Below, piece after piece: positions 19,037 to 28,285 of a DNA stretch of 64,000 nt. Source of the DNA: Flavobacterium sp. JAD_PAG50586_2 (lineage in GTDB: Bacteria; Bacteroidota; Bacteroidia; Flavobacteriales; Flavobacteriaceae); NCBI GenBank assembly GCA_023213215.1, contig CP096136.1, positions 2,852,001 through 2,916,000 on the forward strand, given 5' to 3'. Below the pieces are notes generated by a model. It was not told the DNA's origin. It saw nothing but the letters and a program-made list of their open reading frames with translations, and ran no database searches. Every line of letters starts with the position of its first letter. Positions within the stretch are counted from its first letter, which is position 1. The position numbers and the translations under genes are program-made.

Positions 19037-19951
19037 ATGATAGCAGTGGTTATTCCATATTATAAAATCGCTTTTTTCGAATCGACCCTTATTTCCCTAA
19101 AGAATCAAACGGATAAACGATTTAAGGTATATATTGGCAACGATGCAAGTCCAGATGACCCAAAACCATTAATAGAAAGGTATGAAAATTCATTTCCGTT
19201 AACCTACACTGAATTCAAAAGTAATTTAGGAGGAAAGTCCCTCATAAAGCAGTGGGAAAGATGTATTGATCAAATTAGCGATGAAAAGTGGATCATGATT
19301 CTTGGCGATGACGATACGTTATCGGAAAACTGCATAGAAACGTTCTACAAAAATCTAAAAACAATTGAAAATCAACAGATAAATGTTGTTCGGTTTGCCA
19401 CAAAAATCATAAATGAAAAAAACGAATCAGTCTCGGATGTTTTCCGGCATCCTCAAATGGAATCTTCAGTCGATTTTCTTTTCAGGAAATTGAACGGCGG
19501 AACCCGAAGCTCATTGAGTGAATATGTTTTTTCAACCCATAATGTCCAACAAAATAAATTTAAGGAATTACCCTTAGCGTGGCATTCTGATACATTGGGG
19601 GTTTTGGAATTTTCTGAATTTGGAACCGTTTTTACAATCAATGATGCTATCGTAAATTTTAGATGGAGCGGACAAAATATTACCAGTAAAAGGGAAGATA
19701 TGGTAATTAAAAATAGTGCCACTTTCGACTTTTATTATTATTTACTTAACGCACATAAAAAACACTTTAATGCCACTCAGCAGGAAACGCTCTACAATCG
19801 ACTTGAAAGGTCCTTTCTTGATGATAAAAAAAACAGTTATTTTTGCGTGAAATTAATTAAAATCTATTTCCGGAATTCTAAATTTAGAAGCTTCTTTTCG
19901 CTGTTGCATAAAGCAATAAGTCAAGGTTATAAAAAACAAACATCCTTATGA
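19037..19951 (+). CDS. Glycosyltransferase family 2
   Basis: 304 residues. It starts MIAVVIPYYKIAFFESTL, with IGNDASPDDP and the metal site ILGDDDTL. The family fold is clear in the first 110 residues; the C-terminal half is poorly conserved to my eye. It overlaps the next gene by 4 bp. Third of a run of three GT2 enzymes between the Wzm/Wzt-linked genes and the GT-B enzyme at 19948. Confidence 0.84.
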   Translation: MIAVVIPYYKIAFFESTLISLKNQTDKRFKVYIGNDASPDDPKPLIERYENSFPLTYTEFKSNLGGKSLIKQWERCIDQISDEKWIMILGDDDTLSENCIETFYKNLKTIENQQINVVRFATKIINEKNESVSDVFRHPQMESSVDFLFRKLNGGTRSSLSEYVFSTHNVQQNKFKELPLAWHSDTLGVLEFSEFGTVFTINDAIVNFRWSGQNITSKREDMVIKNSATFDFYYYLLNAHKKHFNATQQETLYNRLERSFLDDKKNSYFCVKLIKIYFRNSKFRSFFSLLHKAISQGYKKQTSL

Positions 19952-21174
19952 AATTTTTAGTAATTGAACAAGATTTAAGAGTCTCCGGAACCAGTCAGGG
20001 TATTATTTCCAGGTCTTTTTTGTCTAAATTAAGAATGGCTCACCCAAATTCGATAATTGATGTCATTTATCTAAAAAACTATCCTAGCGAAGATCAATTG
20101 GAGTTATTGCCTGTCGATGCTATTGAAACCCATATTATTAACCGTAAAATACCATTTATAATTCGGTTAATCAATAAATTGTACTGGAGGTTTTTCCATA
20201 TTTCATTAGCTGAAAGACATATTTACAACGTGTATAGAAACTATATTGCGAAAGCCGATTATCAAAAATACGATCACATTTTTATCAGAAGTGCTGGATT
20301 GTACCACGAAAATATTTTAGCATGTAAAGGTTTGCCTATCCTGAATAAAGCCATCGTGAACTTTCATGATCCTTATCCCGTTTTTTGGTATGTTGGTTCG
20401 AAAAAGGAATTAACAAATCTCGAGATGTATAAAATGAAAGAGATGCTGAAAGTAGTAGGTGAGGCTAAATCCTGTATGAGTTCTGCACAATGTATGTCTA
20501 ATGACATGGAATTCCTATACGGAACAACCAAGAAATTCTATACACTGCCACATCAATATGATGCCAATGTTTTTGATTTGACGCAAACAACACAAGCTTT
20601 CAAAAAGAATAAGAAAATCACAATTTGTTATCACGGAGCCATTCAATTTGGAAGAAATTTAGAAATACTGTTGGATGCTTATCAGGAATTAGTGAAAAGC
20701 AATAATGATTTTAAGGAAAACACAGAGTTTATAATACGCGTAAAGGGCACAGATATGGACAAATTACGGTCAAGATATGCGGCAATAACGAATATAATTA
20801 TTTTGGACACTGTTGATTTTTCTAACTCGTGTTATGAGCAGTCGCAATTGGCCGATATAAACATCATTTTAGAAAATGGTCCAATATACTGTAATATTTT
20901 AGTTGGAAAAGCACCCTTTTTGGCAGCAATACAAAAGCCGGTACTTTCTATTTCGCCAGAAAGAAGTGAAATGAGGAGAATAATAAAAGATAATCAATAT
21001 ATTGCCACATGTAATAATAAAGAAGAAATTCAACAGAAGCTGGAAAATCTAATTCTGAGCAGGCAAAAATCAGACAATCCAGTTTTTCCTTTCGGAGATT
21101 ATTTCAGTGATAACAATTTTAAGTTATTGTTGCAACAGGTTATGGAAGATACAACTGGAGCTAAACAAAATTAA
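19948..21174 (+). CDS. GT-B fold glycosyltransferase (GT4-like)
   Basis: 408 residues. The central segment ITICYHGAIQFGRNLEILLDAY is the loop that starts the C-terminal Rossmann domain of GT4-like enzymes. The typical E-x7-E donor motif is not well conserved: around residues 305-340 it reads ADINIILENGPIYCNILVG, then KAPFLAAIQKPVLS. That makes it a divergent member. The C-terminal end is slightly charged and lacks a membrane anchor. It overlaps the GT2 gene upstream (ATGA). Substrate is unknown. Confidence 0.75.
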   Translation: MKFLVIEQDLRVSGTSQGIISRSFLSKLRMAHPNSIIDVIYLKNYPSEDQLELLPVDAIETHIINRKIPFIIRLINKLYWRFFHISLAERHIYNVYRNYIAKADYQKYDHIFIRSAGLYHENILACKGLPILNKAIVNFHDPYPVFWYVGSKKELTNLEMYKMKEMLKVVGEAKSCMSSAQCMSNDMEFLYGTTKKFYTLPHQYDANVFDLTQTTQAFKKNKKITICYHGAIQFGRNLEILLDAYQELVKSNNDFKENTEFIIRVKGTDMDKLRSRYAAITNIIILDTVDFSNSCYEQSQLADINIILENGPIYCNILVGKAPFLAAIQKPVLSISPERSEMRRIIKDNQYIATCNNKEEIQQKLENLILSRQKSDNPVFPFGDYFSDNNFKLLLQQVMEDTTGAKQN

Positions 21175-21188
21175 TAATCTAAAGACAA

Positions 21189-21853
21189 ATGAAAAATAGG
21201 ATCAGGGAATTTATCTATAACAGATATAATATTAGCTTTTCTAAATCGGGAGATGATGTGCAATTGATGAAATTGATTAATAACAGAACACCCGGAGCTT
21301 ATGTGGATATTGGTTGCTGGCATCCTGTAAAAGCCTCAAACACCTATTTTTTCTATGTACGTGGTTGGAAAGGAATTTGTATTGATCCCAATCCTGAATT
21401 AAAAGTGCTGTACGATCAACTGCGACCAAAGGATAATTTTGTAAATGCCGGAGTTGGCGAATCAGGAAGTTCTTTAGAATACTATATGTTTGAAGAAAGT
21501 TCGATGAATACCTTCAGCTACGATTTTGTAAAAAAGCATAACGCCGAATCCAAAATTATAAAGAAATTAGAGATTCCATTATATTCGCTGAAAGAGATTC
21601 TGGATGCCAATCTCGATAAAAACGACCGGTTGGATTTTTTGATATTGATGTGGAAGGTTTTGATATCGAGGTGCTTAAAACGAATGACTGGAATGTTTAC
21701 CGACCTAAAGTTATCGTTATCGAATCGGATATTGCACTGCAGAATGATATTACTTCTGAAATTGTAAAGTATCTCGAGCAACAGAATTATCGCCTGATTG
21801 GTAAATCAATCATCAATGGTGATCTGGGGAATTTATTTTTAATATCAAAATAA
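21189..21853 (+). CDS. FkbM-family SAM-dependent methyltransferase; frame broken at 21635-21640
   Basis: The first frame carries GAYVDIGCWHPVKASNTYFF and GICIDPNPE, a Rossmann SAM-binding site. After the break the second frame gives DIDVEGFDIEVL, the hallmark 'DVEG' block of FkbM enzymes. The shift lies in the T6 run 21635-21640; one more T yields LDFFDIDVEG without a gap. The repaired length is about 221 residues. FkbM-type enzymes O-methylate hydroxyl groups, and in polysaccharide loci they methylate sugars. It follows a glycosyltransferase by 14 bp. About 67 bp separate it from the next start at 21921. Confidence 0.82.
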
Positions 21854-21920
21854 TGTTCAAAAATTAGTAGTACTGATTTGTGAAGAGTGTAAAGAATGAA
21901 TGTTTGTTAAGTCAATAAAA

Positions 21921-22622
21921 ATGAAAATAGCGATTACAGGAGAAAAAGGCTTTATAGGAATACATTTAACCCAATATTTCAGGAATATACTGAAGTATGA
22001 AGTTATCGAGTTGGGACGTAATTACTTAGATACGCTTTCAACCCTAAAAGACTTAGACTGGCTTATTCATGGAGCCTGCATTCACAGAAATCCTGATCCG
22101 GTTACTTTGTTGCAGTTGAACCGCAAACTCACTAACGATACATTGAATTGTTTAAAGGATAACGGACTTAAATGTAATATTGCATTTTTATCGTCTTATC
22201 ACGAAGAACTGGAAACGCCTTACGGACAGTCTAAAAGAGAGGCAAAAGTAGCTTTGAATGACTATTGCTCTTCCATTGGTAAAGAATTTGTGTCATTCAA
22301 ACTACACAATATTTTTGGCAAATACGCCGTTCCTAATAAAACCTCGTTTATTGCAACTTTCTGTTACAATCTACACAATAATCTTCCTATAGATTTTAAT
22401 AAAAACGAAATTAAACTTGTCCATATTGATGATGTTTTGCCCGTTATTGCAAGTTTTAAGGAAGCCAAAATCCAATATACAGAAACTTCAGTGGAGAAGG
22501 TTTATTACTTTTTGAAATATTTTCACGATAACTACCTAAATAATGTATTCCCTGAATTAAAAACTAAATTTGAGTTAGATTTGTACCAAACCTATTTAAG
22601 CTACAAAAACTATAAACTATAA
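21921..22622 (+). CDS. Extended-SDR nucleotide-sugar epimerase/reductase (CapF N-terminal-like), short
   Basis: 233 residues starting MKIAITGEKGFIGIHL, a TGxxGFIG NAD(P) motif. A YGQSK element supplies the Tyr/Lys pair of the extended SDRs. The sequence is reminiscent of the reductase domain of CapF/WbjC (L-FucNAc pathway), but the C-terminal cupin domain of CapF is absent and no CapE or CapG partner is nearby. I chose the ATG at 21921; the frame from 21900 adds MFVKSIK, which resembles leader. The exact sugar product is unknown. Confidence 0.7.
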   Translation: MKIAITGEKGFIGIHLTQYFRNILKYEVIELGRNYLDTLSTLKDLDWLIHGACIHRNPDPVTLLQLNRKLTNDTLNCLKDNGLKCNIAFLSSYHEELETPYGQSKREAKVALNDYCSSIGKEFVSFKLHNIFGKYAVPNKTSFIATFCYNLHNNLPIDFNKNEIKLVHIDDVLPVIASFKEAKIQYTETSVEKVYYFLKYFHDNYLNNVFPELKTKFELDLYQTYLSYKNYKL

Positions 22623-22639
22623 ATTCCAATTAAAATTTT

Positions 22640-23650
22640 ATGAGAATAGGTATTAATCCCAATAAAGAAATTAATCAGCAAGAATCTTTCTTTATTCATC
22701 AGGTAATAATTCCTGTTTACATTCCCAATGAGGAAGATTATTTTAAGGATGCTATCAAAATATTGAAAATCTGCCTGAACTCTTTATTCAATACCATTCA
22801 CGACCGAACTTATATCACCATCGTTAATAACGGAAGCTGTGAGAACGTAGTACAGTTTCTCAATACACTTTTTCAGGAAAAGAAAATCAATGAACTCATT
22901 CATGCGGACAATGTCGGGAAAATAAATGCCGTATTTAAAGGCTTGTCAGGAAATAATATAGAATTGGTAACCATAACCGATGCTGATGTTATGTTCCTTG
23001 GTGACTGGCAGTCTGAAACCGTTAAAATTTTTACTGAAATCCCGAAAGCTGGAGTAGTAGGGCTTGTTCCCCAAATCAGAATGTATAAATATAAAGGCGG
23101 AAATGTTATTTTTGATAACTTCTTCAATAAGCGAATGAAGTTTCTGCCCATAAAAAATCCGGATGCCTTAATTCATTTTTGTGAAAGTATTGGCTGGGGA
23201 AGGGATTACAATCAGGATTATCTGAAGTTTGGACTCGGATTAGAATATGAGAAGGTAAAATGTTTTGTCGGTGCCGGACATTTTGTGGCAACCTATAAAA
23301 AAGATGTTTTCGAGGAATTAAAAACCTTTATCGGAGGCAAAAAAGCAGCTGGCATCGGTGAAGATTATATTGATGAAAAAGGCTTGGAAAAAGACTATTG
23401 GCGACTTACCACGTATGATAATTATGCCTATCACATGGGAAATGTTTACGAAGAATGGATGGATATGATTCCCCAAAATACCTCTTCGGCAGTTTATGAA
23501 AACTTCCATTTTGCCAAACGAAAGAAAATTAATAAAGTCACTCATTTTTTTAAAAACAAACTCATTAAAAAGCTGATTTCAAAAAAATGGTCTGCAAAAT
23601 TGTTTCTGAAATGGACAAAGTTGCCGAAGGAAATGATTGAGAATTTTTAA
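22640..23650 (+). CDS. Glycosyltransferase family 2-like
   Basis: 336 residues. The GT-A fold is recognisable from TIVNNGSCENVV and the metal-binding TDADVMFL. Conserved-looking acidic and aromatic blocks follow (GIGEDYIDEKGLEKDYWRL). The C-terminal 40 residues are basic and hydrophobic, suggesting peripheral membrane contact. Family subgroup and substrate were not identified. A 64-bp gap separates it from the nonulosonic-acid genes. Confidence 0.78.
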   Translation: MRIGINPNKEINQQESFFIHQVIIPVYIPNEEDYFKDAIKILKICLNSLFNTIHDRTYITIVNNGSCENVVQFLNTLFQEKKINELIHADNVGKINAVFKGLSGNNIELVTITDADVMFLGDWQSETVKIFTEIPKAGVVGLVPQIRMYKYKGGNVIFDNFFNKRMKFLPIKNPDALIHFCESIGWGRDYNQDYLKFGLGLEYEKVKCFVGAGHFVATYKKDVFEELKTFIGGKKAAGIGEDYIDEKGLEKDYWRLTTYDNYAYHMGNVYEEWMDMIPQNTSSAVYENFHFAKRKKINKVTHFFKNKLIKKLISKKWSAKLFLKWTKLPKEMIENF

Positions 23651-23714
23651 ACGGAGTAAAAGATATTGGGAACCATAAAATTACTTATTTTTACTTCTAT
23701 TTGAATGTATTTTG

Positions 23715-24722
23715 ATGAAAAACAAACCCTATTTAATAGCAGAAATTGCACAGGCTCACGAAGGAAGTTTGGGAATCCTACATTCCTATATTGATGCTGT
23801 TGCCAAAACCGGTGTGCAGGCTGTTAAGTTCCAGTTGCATATAGCGGAAGCCGAAAGTAGTATCCACGAACCGTTTCGCGTGAAGTTTTCTAAAGAAGAT
23901 GCCACGCGTTATGATTACTGGAAACGAATGGAATTCACGCTCGAGCAATGGAAGGGAATCAAAGAACATTGTGACGAAGTTGGCTTGGATTTCATCTGTT
24001 CACCATTCAGTAATCTTGCCGTTGACTGGCTCGAAGAAATAGGTGTACACACTTATAAAGTTGGTTCTGGCGAAGTAAATAATTTACTGCTTTTGGAAAA
24101 AATCACACAAACCGGAAAACCAATCATTATTTCTTCCGGAATGAGCAGTTTTTCCGAATTGGACGAAACGGTTAATTTCCTGAAAGACAAAAACGCCGAT
24201 TTTTCGATATTACAATGCACCACAGCTTATCCAACAATTCCGGAACAATACGGATTGAATGTTATCGGTGAATTAAAGGAACGTTATAATGTTCCCGTAG
24301 GATTTTCAGATCATTCGGCATCAACTTCAACCGGAGTTGCGGCAGTGGCACTCGGCGCTGAAATTTTGGAATTCCACGTAGTTTTCCATAAAGAAATGTT
24401 TGGGCCCGATACGGCAGCATCACTGACTATCATGCAGACAAAACTATTGGTAGAAGCTGTAAATAGAATCTATATTGCCCAAAATAATCCGATTGACAAA
24501 AATAACAACGAAAGCTTTAAAGAGTTAAAATCCATTTTCGAAAAATCATTAGCCATAAACAAAGATTTACCAAAAGGACATACGATTACTTTTACCGATT
24601 TAGAAAGCAAGAAACCAAGTGGTTTCGGAATTTCTGCCAAAGAATTTAAAAATGTAATTGGTAAAAAACTGACCCATAATAAAACGAAGTGGGATTTCCT
24701 GAATGAAGAAGATTTAGAATGA
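23715..24722 (+). CDS. neuB: NeuB-family nonulosonic acid synthase
   Basis: 335 residues. The TIM-barrel NeuB domain (IAEIAQAHEGS, AVKFQLHIAE, YKVGSGEVNN, ISSGMSSFSEL, LQCTTAYPT, GFSDHS) is followed by a C-terminal antifreeze/SAF domain ending IGKKLTHNK. It condenses phosphoenolpyruvate with an N-acetylated mannosamine-type sugar to form a nine-carbon nonulosonic acid. ATG 23715 is preferred over the TTG at 23712. It overlaps neuC by 4 bp. Sialic versus legionaminic acid cannot be decided here, but a PglF/E/D set in the locus would supply precursors for legionaminic acid. Confidence 0.9.
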   Translation: MKNKPYLIAEIAQAHEGSLGILHSYIDAVAKTGVQAVKFQLHIAEAESSIHEPFRVKFSKEDATRYDYWKRMEFTLEQWKGIKEHCDEVGLDFICSPFSNLAVDWLEEIGVHTYKVGSGEVNNLLLLEKITQTGKPIIISSGMSSFSELDETVNFLKDKNADFSILQCTTAYPTIPEQYGLNVIGELKERYNVPVGFSDHSASTSTGVAAVALGAEILEFHVVFHKEMFGPDTAASLTIMQTKLLVEAVNRIYIAQNNPIDKNNNESFKELKSIFEKSLAINKDLPKGHTITFTDLESKKPSGFGISAKEFKNVIGKKLTHNKTKWDFLNEEDLE

Positions 24723-25879
24723 GTACAACCCGAAAAATAGCTGTTGTTATTACAGCACGACCATCCTACAGCCGCGTTAAAACCGTTTTAACCGCTATAA
24801 AAAACCATCCTGAACTAGAGTTACAACTTATTGTTGCAGCATCAGCTTTACTAGACAGGTACGGTAGTGCAGTGAACTATATCGAGAAAGATGGTTTTGA
24901 AATTGCTGCCAAAGTTTTCAATGTCTTGGAAGGCGAAAACCTTACGGCAGCTGCTAAAACAACCGGAATCGGCATTTTAGAATTATCCACGGTTTTTGAT
25001 AATCTGCGTCCAGATATAGTTGTGACTGTGGCTGATCGATTTGAAACTATGGCAACTGCTATTTCAGCTTCTTACATGAACATTCCGCTCGCTCATATTC
25101 AGGGTGGAGAAGTAACAGGAAATATTGATGAAAAAGTCCGTCATTCCATTACAAAACTGGCTGATTATCATTTTGTTGCTTCTGAAAATGCAAGGAAAAG
25201 AGTAATTCAGCTGGGGGAAAATCAGGAAATGGTTTTCAACACCGGCTGTCCTTCAATTGATATTGCACAGGAAGTCGCCAAAAACACAGAACTGACTTTT
25301 AATCCCTATGAAAAATATGGTGGAGTAGGTTCGCAACCTGATTTGAAAAACGGATATATCGTGGTAATGCAGCATCCGGTAACCAATGAATACCAGGATT
25401 CCAGAAAACATATTGAAGCAACGTTAAGGGCAATCCAAAAAATAGACAAACCTACACTTTGGTTCTGGCCCAATGTGGATGCCGGTGCCGACGGAACATC
25501 ATCAGGAATACGATCTTTCCGTGAAAAGTATAAAATGGAAAACGTTCACTTTTTCAAAAATATGGAAGGTGATGATTTCCTTAATTTACTACATAATTCC
25601 TTATGCCTTATAGGAAATTCGAGTGTGGGAATTCGAGAATGTGCTTATCTTGGCGTTCCGGTTGTTAATGTGGGCTCGCGCCAGAATCGTCGTGACAGAG
25701 GAGTAAATGTAGTAGACGCTTCCTATGATGAGAATGATATTATAAATGCAGTAGAAAGTATTTTAAAAGACAACAAAAGGACAACGTCAAATGTATATGG
25801 CGGAGGAAATGCCGGTGAAAATATTGCTAAGCTTTTGAAAGAACTTCCATTGCAATTCCATAAAACTATTACTTACTAA
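24719..25879 (+). CDS. neuC: NeuC/LegG-like hydrolysing UDP-sugar 2-epimerase
   Basis: 386 residues. ITARPSYSRVKTVL at the N-terminus, HIQGGEVTGNIDEKVRHSITKL and GNSSVGIREC are hallmarks of hydrolysing UDP-HexNAc 2-epimerases. NeuC yields ManNAc plus UDP from UDP-GlcNAc; LegG acts on UDP-N,N'-diacetylbacillosamine. Both share these motifs. Its stop overlaps the start of neuA (TAATGA). It supplies the mannose-configured acceptor for NeuB. Confidence 0.88.
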   Translation: MSTTRKIAVVITARPSYSRVKTVLTAIKNHPELELQLIVAASALLDRYGSAVNYIEKDGFEIAAKVFNVLEGENLTAAAKTTGIGILELSTVFDNLRPDIVVTVADRFETMATAISASYMNIPLAHIQGGEVTGNIDEKVRHSITKLADYHFVASENARKRVIQLGENQEMVFNTGCPSIDIAQEVAKNTELTFNPYEKYGGVGSQPDLKNGYIVVMQHPVTNEYQDSRKHIEATLRAIQKIDKPTLWFWPNVDAGADGTSSGIRSFREKYKMENVHFFKNMEGDDFLNLLHNSLCLIGNSSVGIRECAYLGVPVVNVGSRQNRRDRGVNVVDASYDENDIINAVESILKDNKRTTSNVYGGGNAGENIAKLLKELPLQFHKTITY

Positions 25880-26573
25880 TGAGGATTCTTGGATTAATAC
25901 CGGCACGTGGTGGTTCCAAAGGAGTTCCCAAAAAAACATCAGGCTTCTGGGCAAGATTCCTTTGATTGAATACACTATCAATGCCGCAAAAGAATCCAAA
26001 TTACTGACTCAAATAGTTGTTTCTACAGATGACGAGGAAATTGCAATAGCTGCCGAAGTTGCAGGATATAAACCACCGTTTATAAGACCAGCCGAATTTG
26101 CACAGGACGCGTCAACATCACTTGAAGTGGTACAACACGCTATCGCTTTTTTCGAATCACAACATATTTTTTTTGATGCCGTTTGTTTGCTTCAGCCTAC
26201 GAATCCGTTTAGGGAAAAAGGGAGTATTGACATTGCCATTAACAAATTCATCGATTCAGGTGCAGATTGTCTGGTAAGCGTTTTGCCCATTCCACACGAA
26301 TACAATCCGCATTGGGCATTTGAAGAAGATGCTAACGGATTTTTGAAAATTGCTACTGGTGAAGAGGCAATTATTCCAAGAAGACAGGAATTACCCAACG
26401 CATTCCATCGCGACGGCTCTATTTACATCAGTAAAACAGCCGTAATAAAAAAGGGATCTTTTTACGGAAAATCCATAGCTTACATAGAAAGCAATCCCGA
26501 GTTTCATGTCAATATTGACACGATGAAGGATTGGGAAACGGCCGAAAAATTACTCACTCAAATCCATTTATAA
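25879..26573 (+). CDS. neuA: NeuA-like CMP-nonulosonic acid cytidylyltransferase; frame broken at 25930-25936
   Basis: The N-terminal nucleotide-binding motif LIPARGGSKGVP is in frame with ATG 25879. The rest (IEYTINAAKESK, STDDEEIA, LLQPTNPFR, HVNIDTMKDWETAE) lies in the next frame. One extra A in the A7 run 25930-25936 gives PKKNIRLLGKIPLIEYT, the classic continuation, and a protein of about 231 residues. The enzyme activates the nonulosonic acid with CTP. Tight coupling to neuB and neuC confirms the pathway. I judge the break to be a sequencing error. Confidence 0.87.
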
Positions 26574-26574
26574 G

Positions 26575-28267
26575 ATGTGTGGAATTACCGGAATTATTGG
26601 TCAGGCTGCCAGGAATGAGAAAATTTCCCAAATGCTTGAATCCCAGAAACACCGCGGTCCGGATTTCATGGATTTTTATTGCGAACTAAACAAGGTTGCA
26701 TTAGGACATAACCGTTTAAGCATAATTGATTTATCGAGTAATGCCAACCAACCTTTTACAAGTGATTGCGGTCAGTTTGTTATGGTTTTCAATGGCGAGA
26801 TCTATAATTACATCGAGTTAAAGAAAGAATTGTTAGGCAAGTATATATTCACATCAGCATCTGATACCGAAGTTTTATTGAATGCCTACAAGGAATGGGG
26901 CGAAAACTGCCTGGAAAAACTGAACGGCATGTTTTCATTTGCCATCTGGGACAAAGCGGAACAAAGCCTTTTTGCTGCCCGTGACCGATTTGGAGTAAAG
27001 CCATTTTATTATTTTTTTGATAATCATAACTTCTTTTTGCTTCTGAAATAAATCCGTTGTTTGCTGCCGGAATAGATAAAGTGCCAAACGAAAAGGTTTG
27101 GAGCAGCTTTTTTCTGCCGGAAGTTATGGTTTGCCCAACGAGACTTTCTGGCAAAATATACAGCAGTTGCCTGGTGGTTATTGTTTGACTTTAAGGAACA
27201 ATAAACTCAATCTCAAAAAATGGTATTCTTTTGAGCAAAGAACAAAATCTTTATTGGATCGTTTTCATGACAATGAAGAAGAATATATTACCAACTTACT
27301 TTTAAAAGCTGTTAATTTCCGATTCAGGGCCGATGTTCCGGTTGGATTTAATCTCAGCGGAGGATTGGATTCCAGTACATTATTAGCATTGATTGACCAA
27401 CAACATATTGATAAGTCAGCTGTTGAAGCTTTTACATTCGTAACCAATGACGAACGTTATGACGAAATAATCTGGGTAAAGTCGATGCTGAAAAACAGGG
27501 ATTTCCATCTGAATGTCTGTCCACTTTCGGCAGCTGAAATTCCGAAACTTTCATTAGAAATGTCATTGCATCAAATGGAGCCTTATGGCGGAATCCCAAC
27601 CATAGCGTATTCTAAAATATTCCAGGCTGCAAGGCAGAAAGGAGTAAAGGTTTTGCTTGACGGACAAGGTTCAGATGAGGCATGGGCAGGTTACGATTAC
27701 TATATCAATAATTCCCAAAATATCATTCAGGGCGTTACGGGTTCACCGTTTAAATCAAATGTGCTTGATGCTGATTTTGTCAAAAAATCCGATAAGATGG
27801 TTTATGAAAAACCCTTTGAGGAAAATCTGCTGAACCTTCAATACCGCGATTTGTTTTATACCAAAATCCCACGCGCACTGCGTTTTAATGACCGGGTTTC
27901 GATGCTGCATGGAACGGAATTGCGTGAGCCTTTTTTAGATTATGAACTAGTCGAATATGTTTTTAGCCGTCCGGCGGATTTTAAGATCAAAAACGGAGTC
28001 CAGAAATGGCTGTTGCGAAAAATAGCAGAACAGTTTTTACAGAAAGATTTGGTTTTGGCTCCAAAACGACCGTTGCAGACACCACAAAGGGAATGGCTTT
28101 CAGACAACCTAAGGGATTGGGTTAGGGCAGAAGTGGAAACACTTTACCATAATAACTGGTTTGACAAAAAGCAATTAGAGCTAGAACTTGATTCATTCCT
28201 TAACGGAAATAACCAAAGTAGCTTTCACATTTGGCAATGGATCAATACGGCACAAATAGTTAAATAA
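26575..28267 (+). CDS. asnB: AsnB-type glutamine-dependent amidotransferase; two frame breaks (27034-27038 and 27100-27101)
   Basis: Cys2 of MCGITGIIGQ is the glutaminase nucleophile. HRGPDF, HNRLSIIDLS and FNGEIYNY complete the N-terminal domain, and the C-terminal synthetase domain has the PP-loop SGGLDSSTLL. Two single-base losses (T5 at 27034-27038; GG at 27100-27101) are needed and sufficient to rejoin the frames, giving NFFFASEINPLFAAG and VWEQLFSAGSYGLP. The repaired length is about 564 residues. In polysaccharide loci such homologues often amidate uronic acids or other carboxylates rather than aspartate. Here a nonulosonic or uronic acid carboxyl is a possible target, but that is inference. 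Confidence 0.87.
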
Positions 28268-28285
28268 AAATCCAATCCAAAGCAC

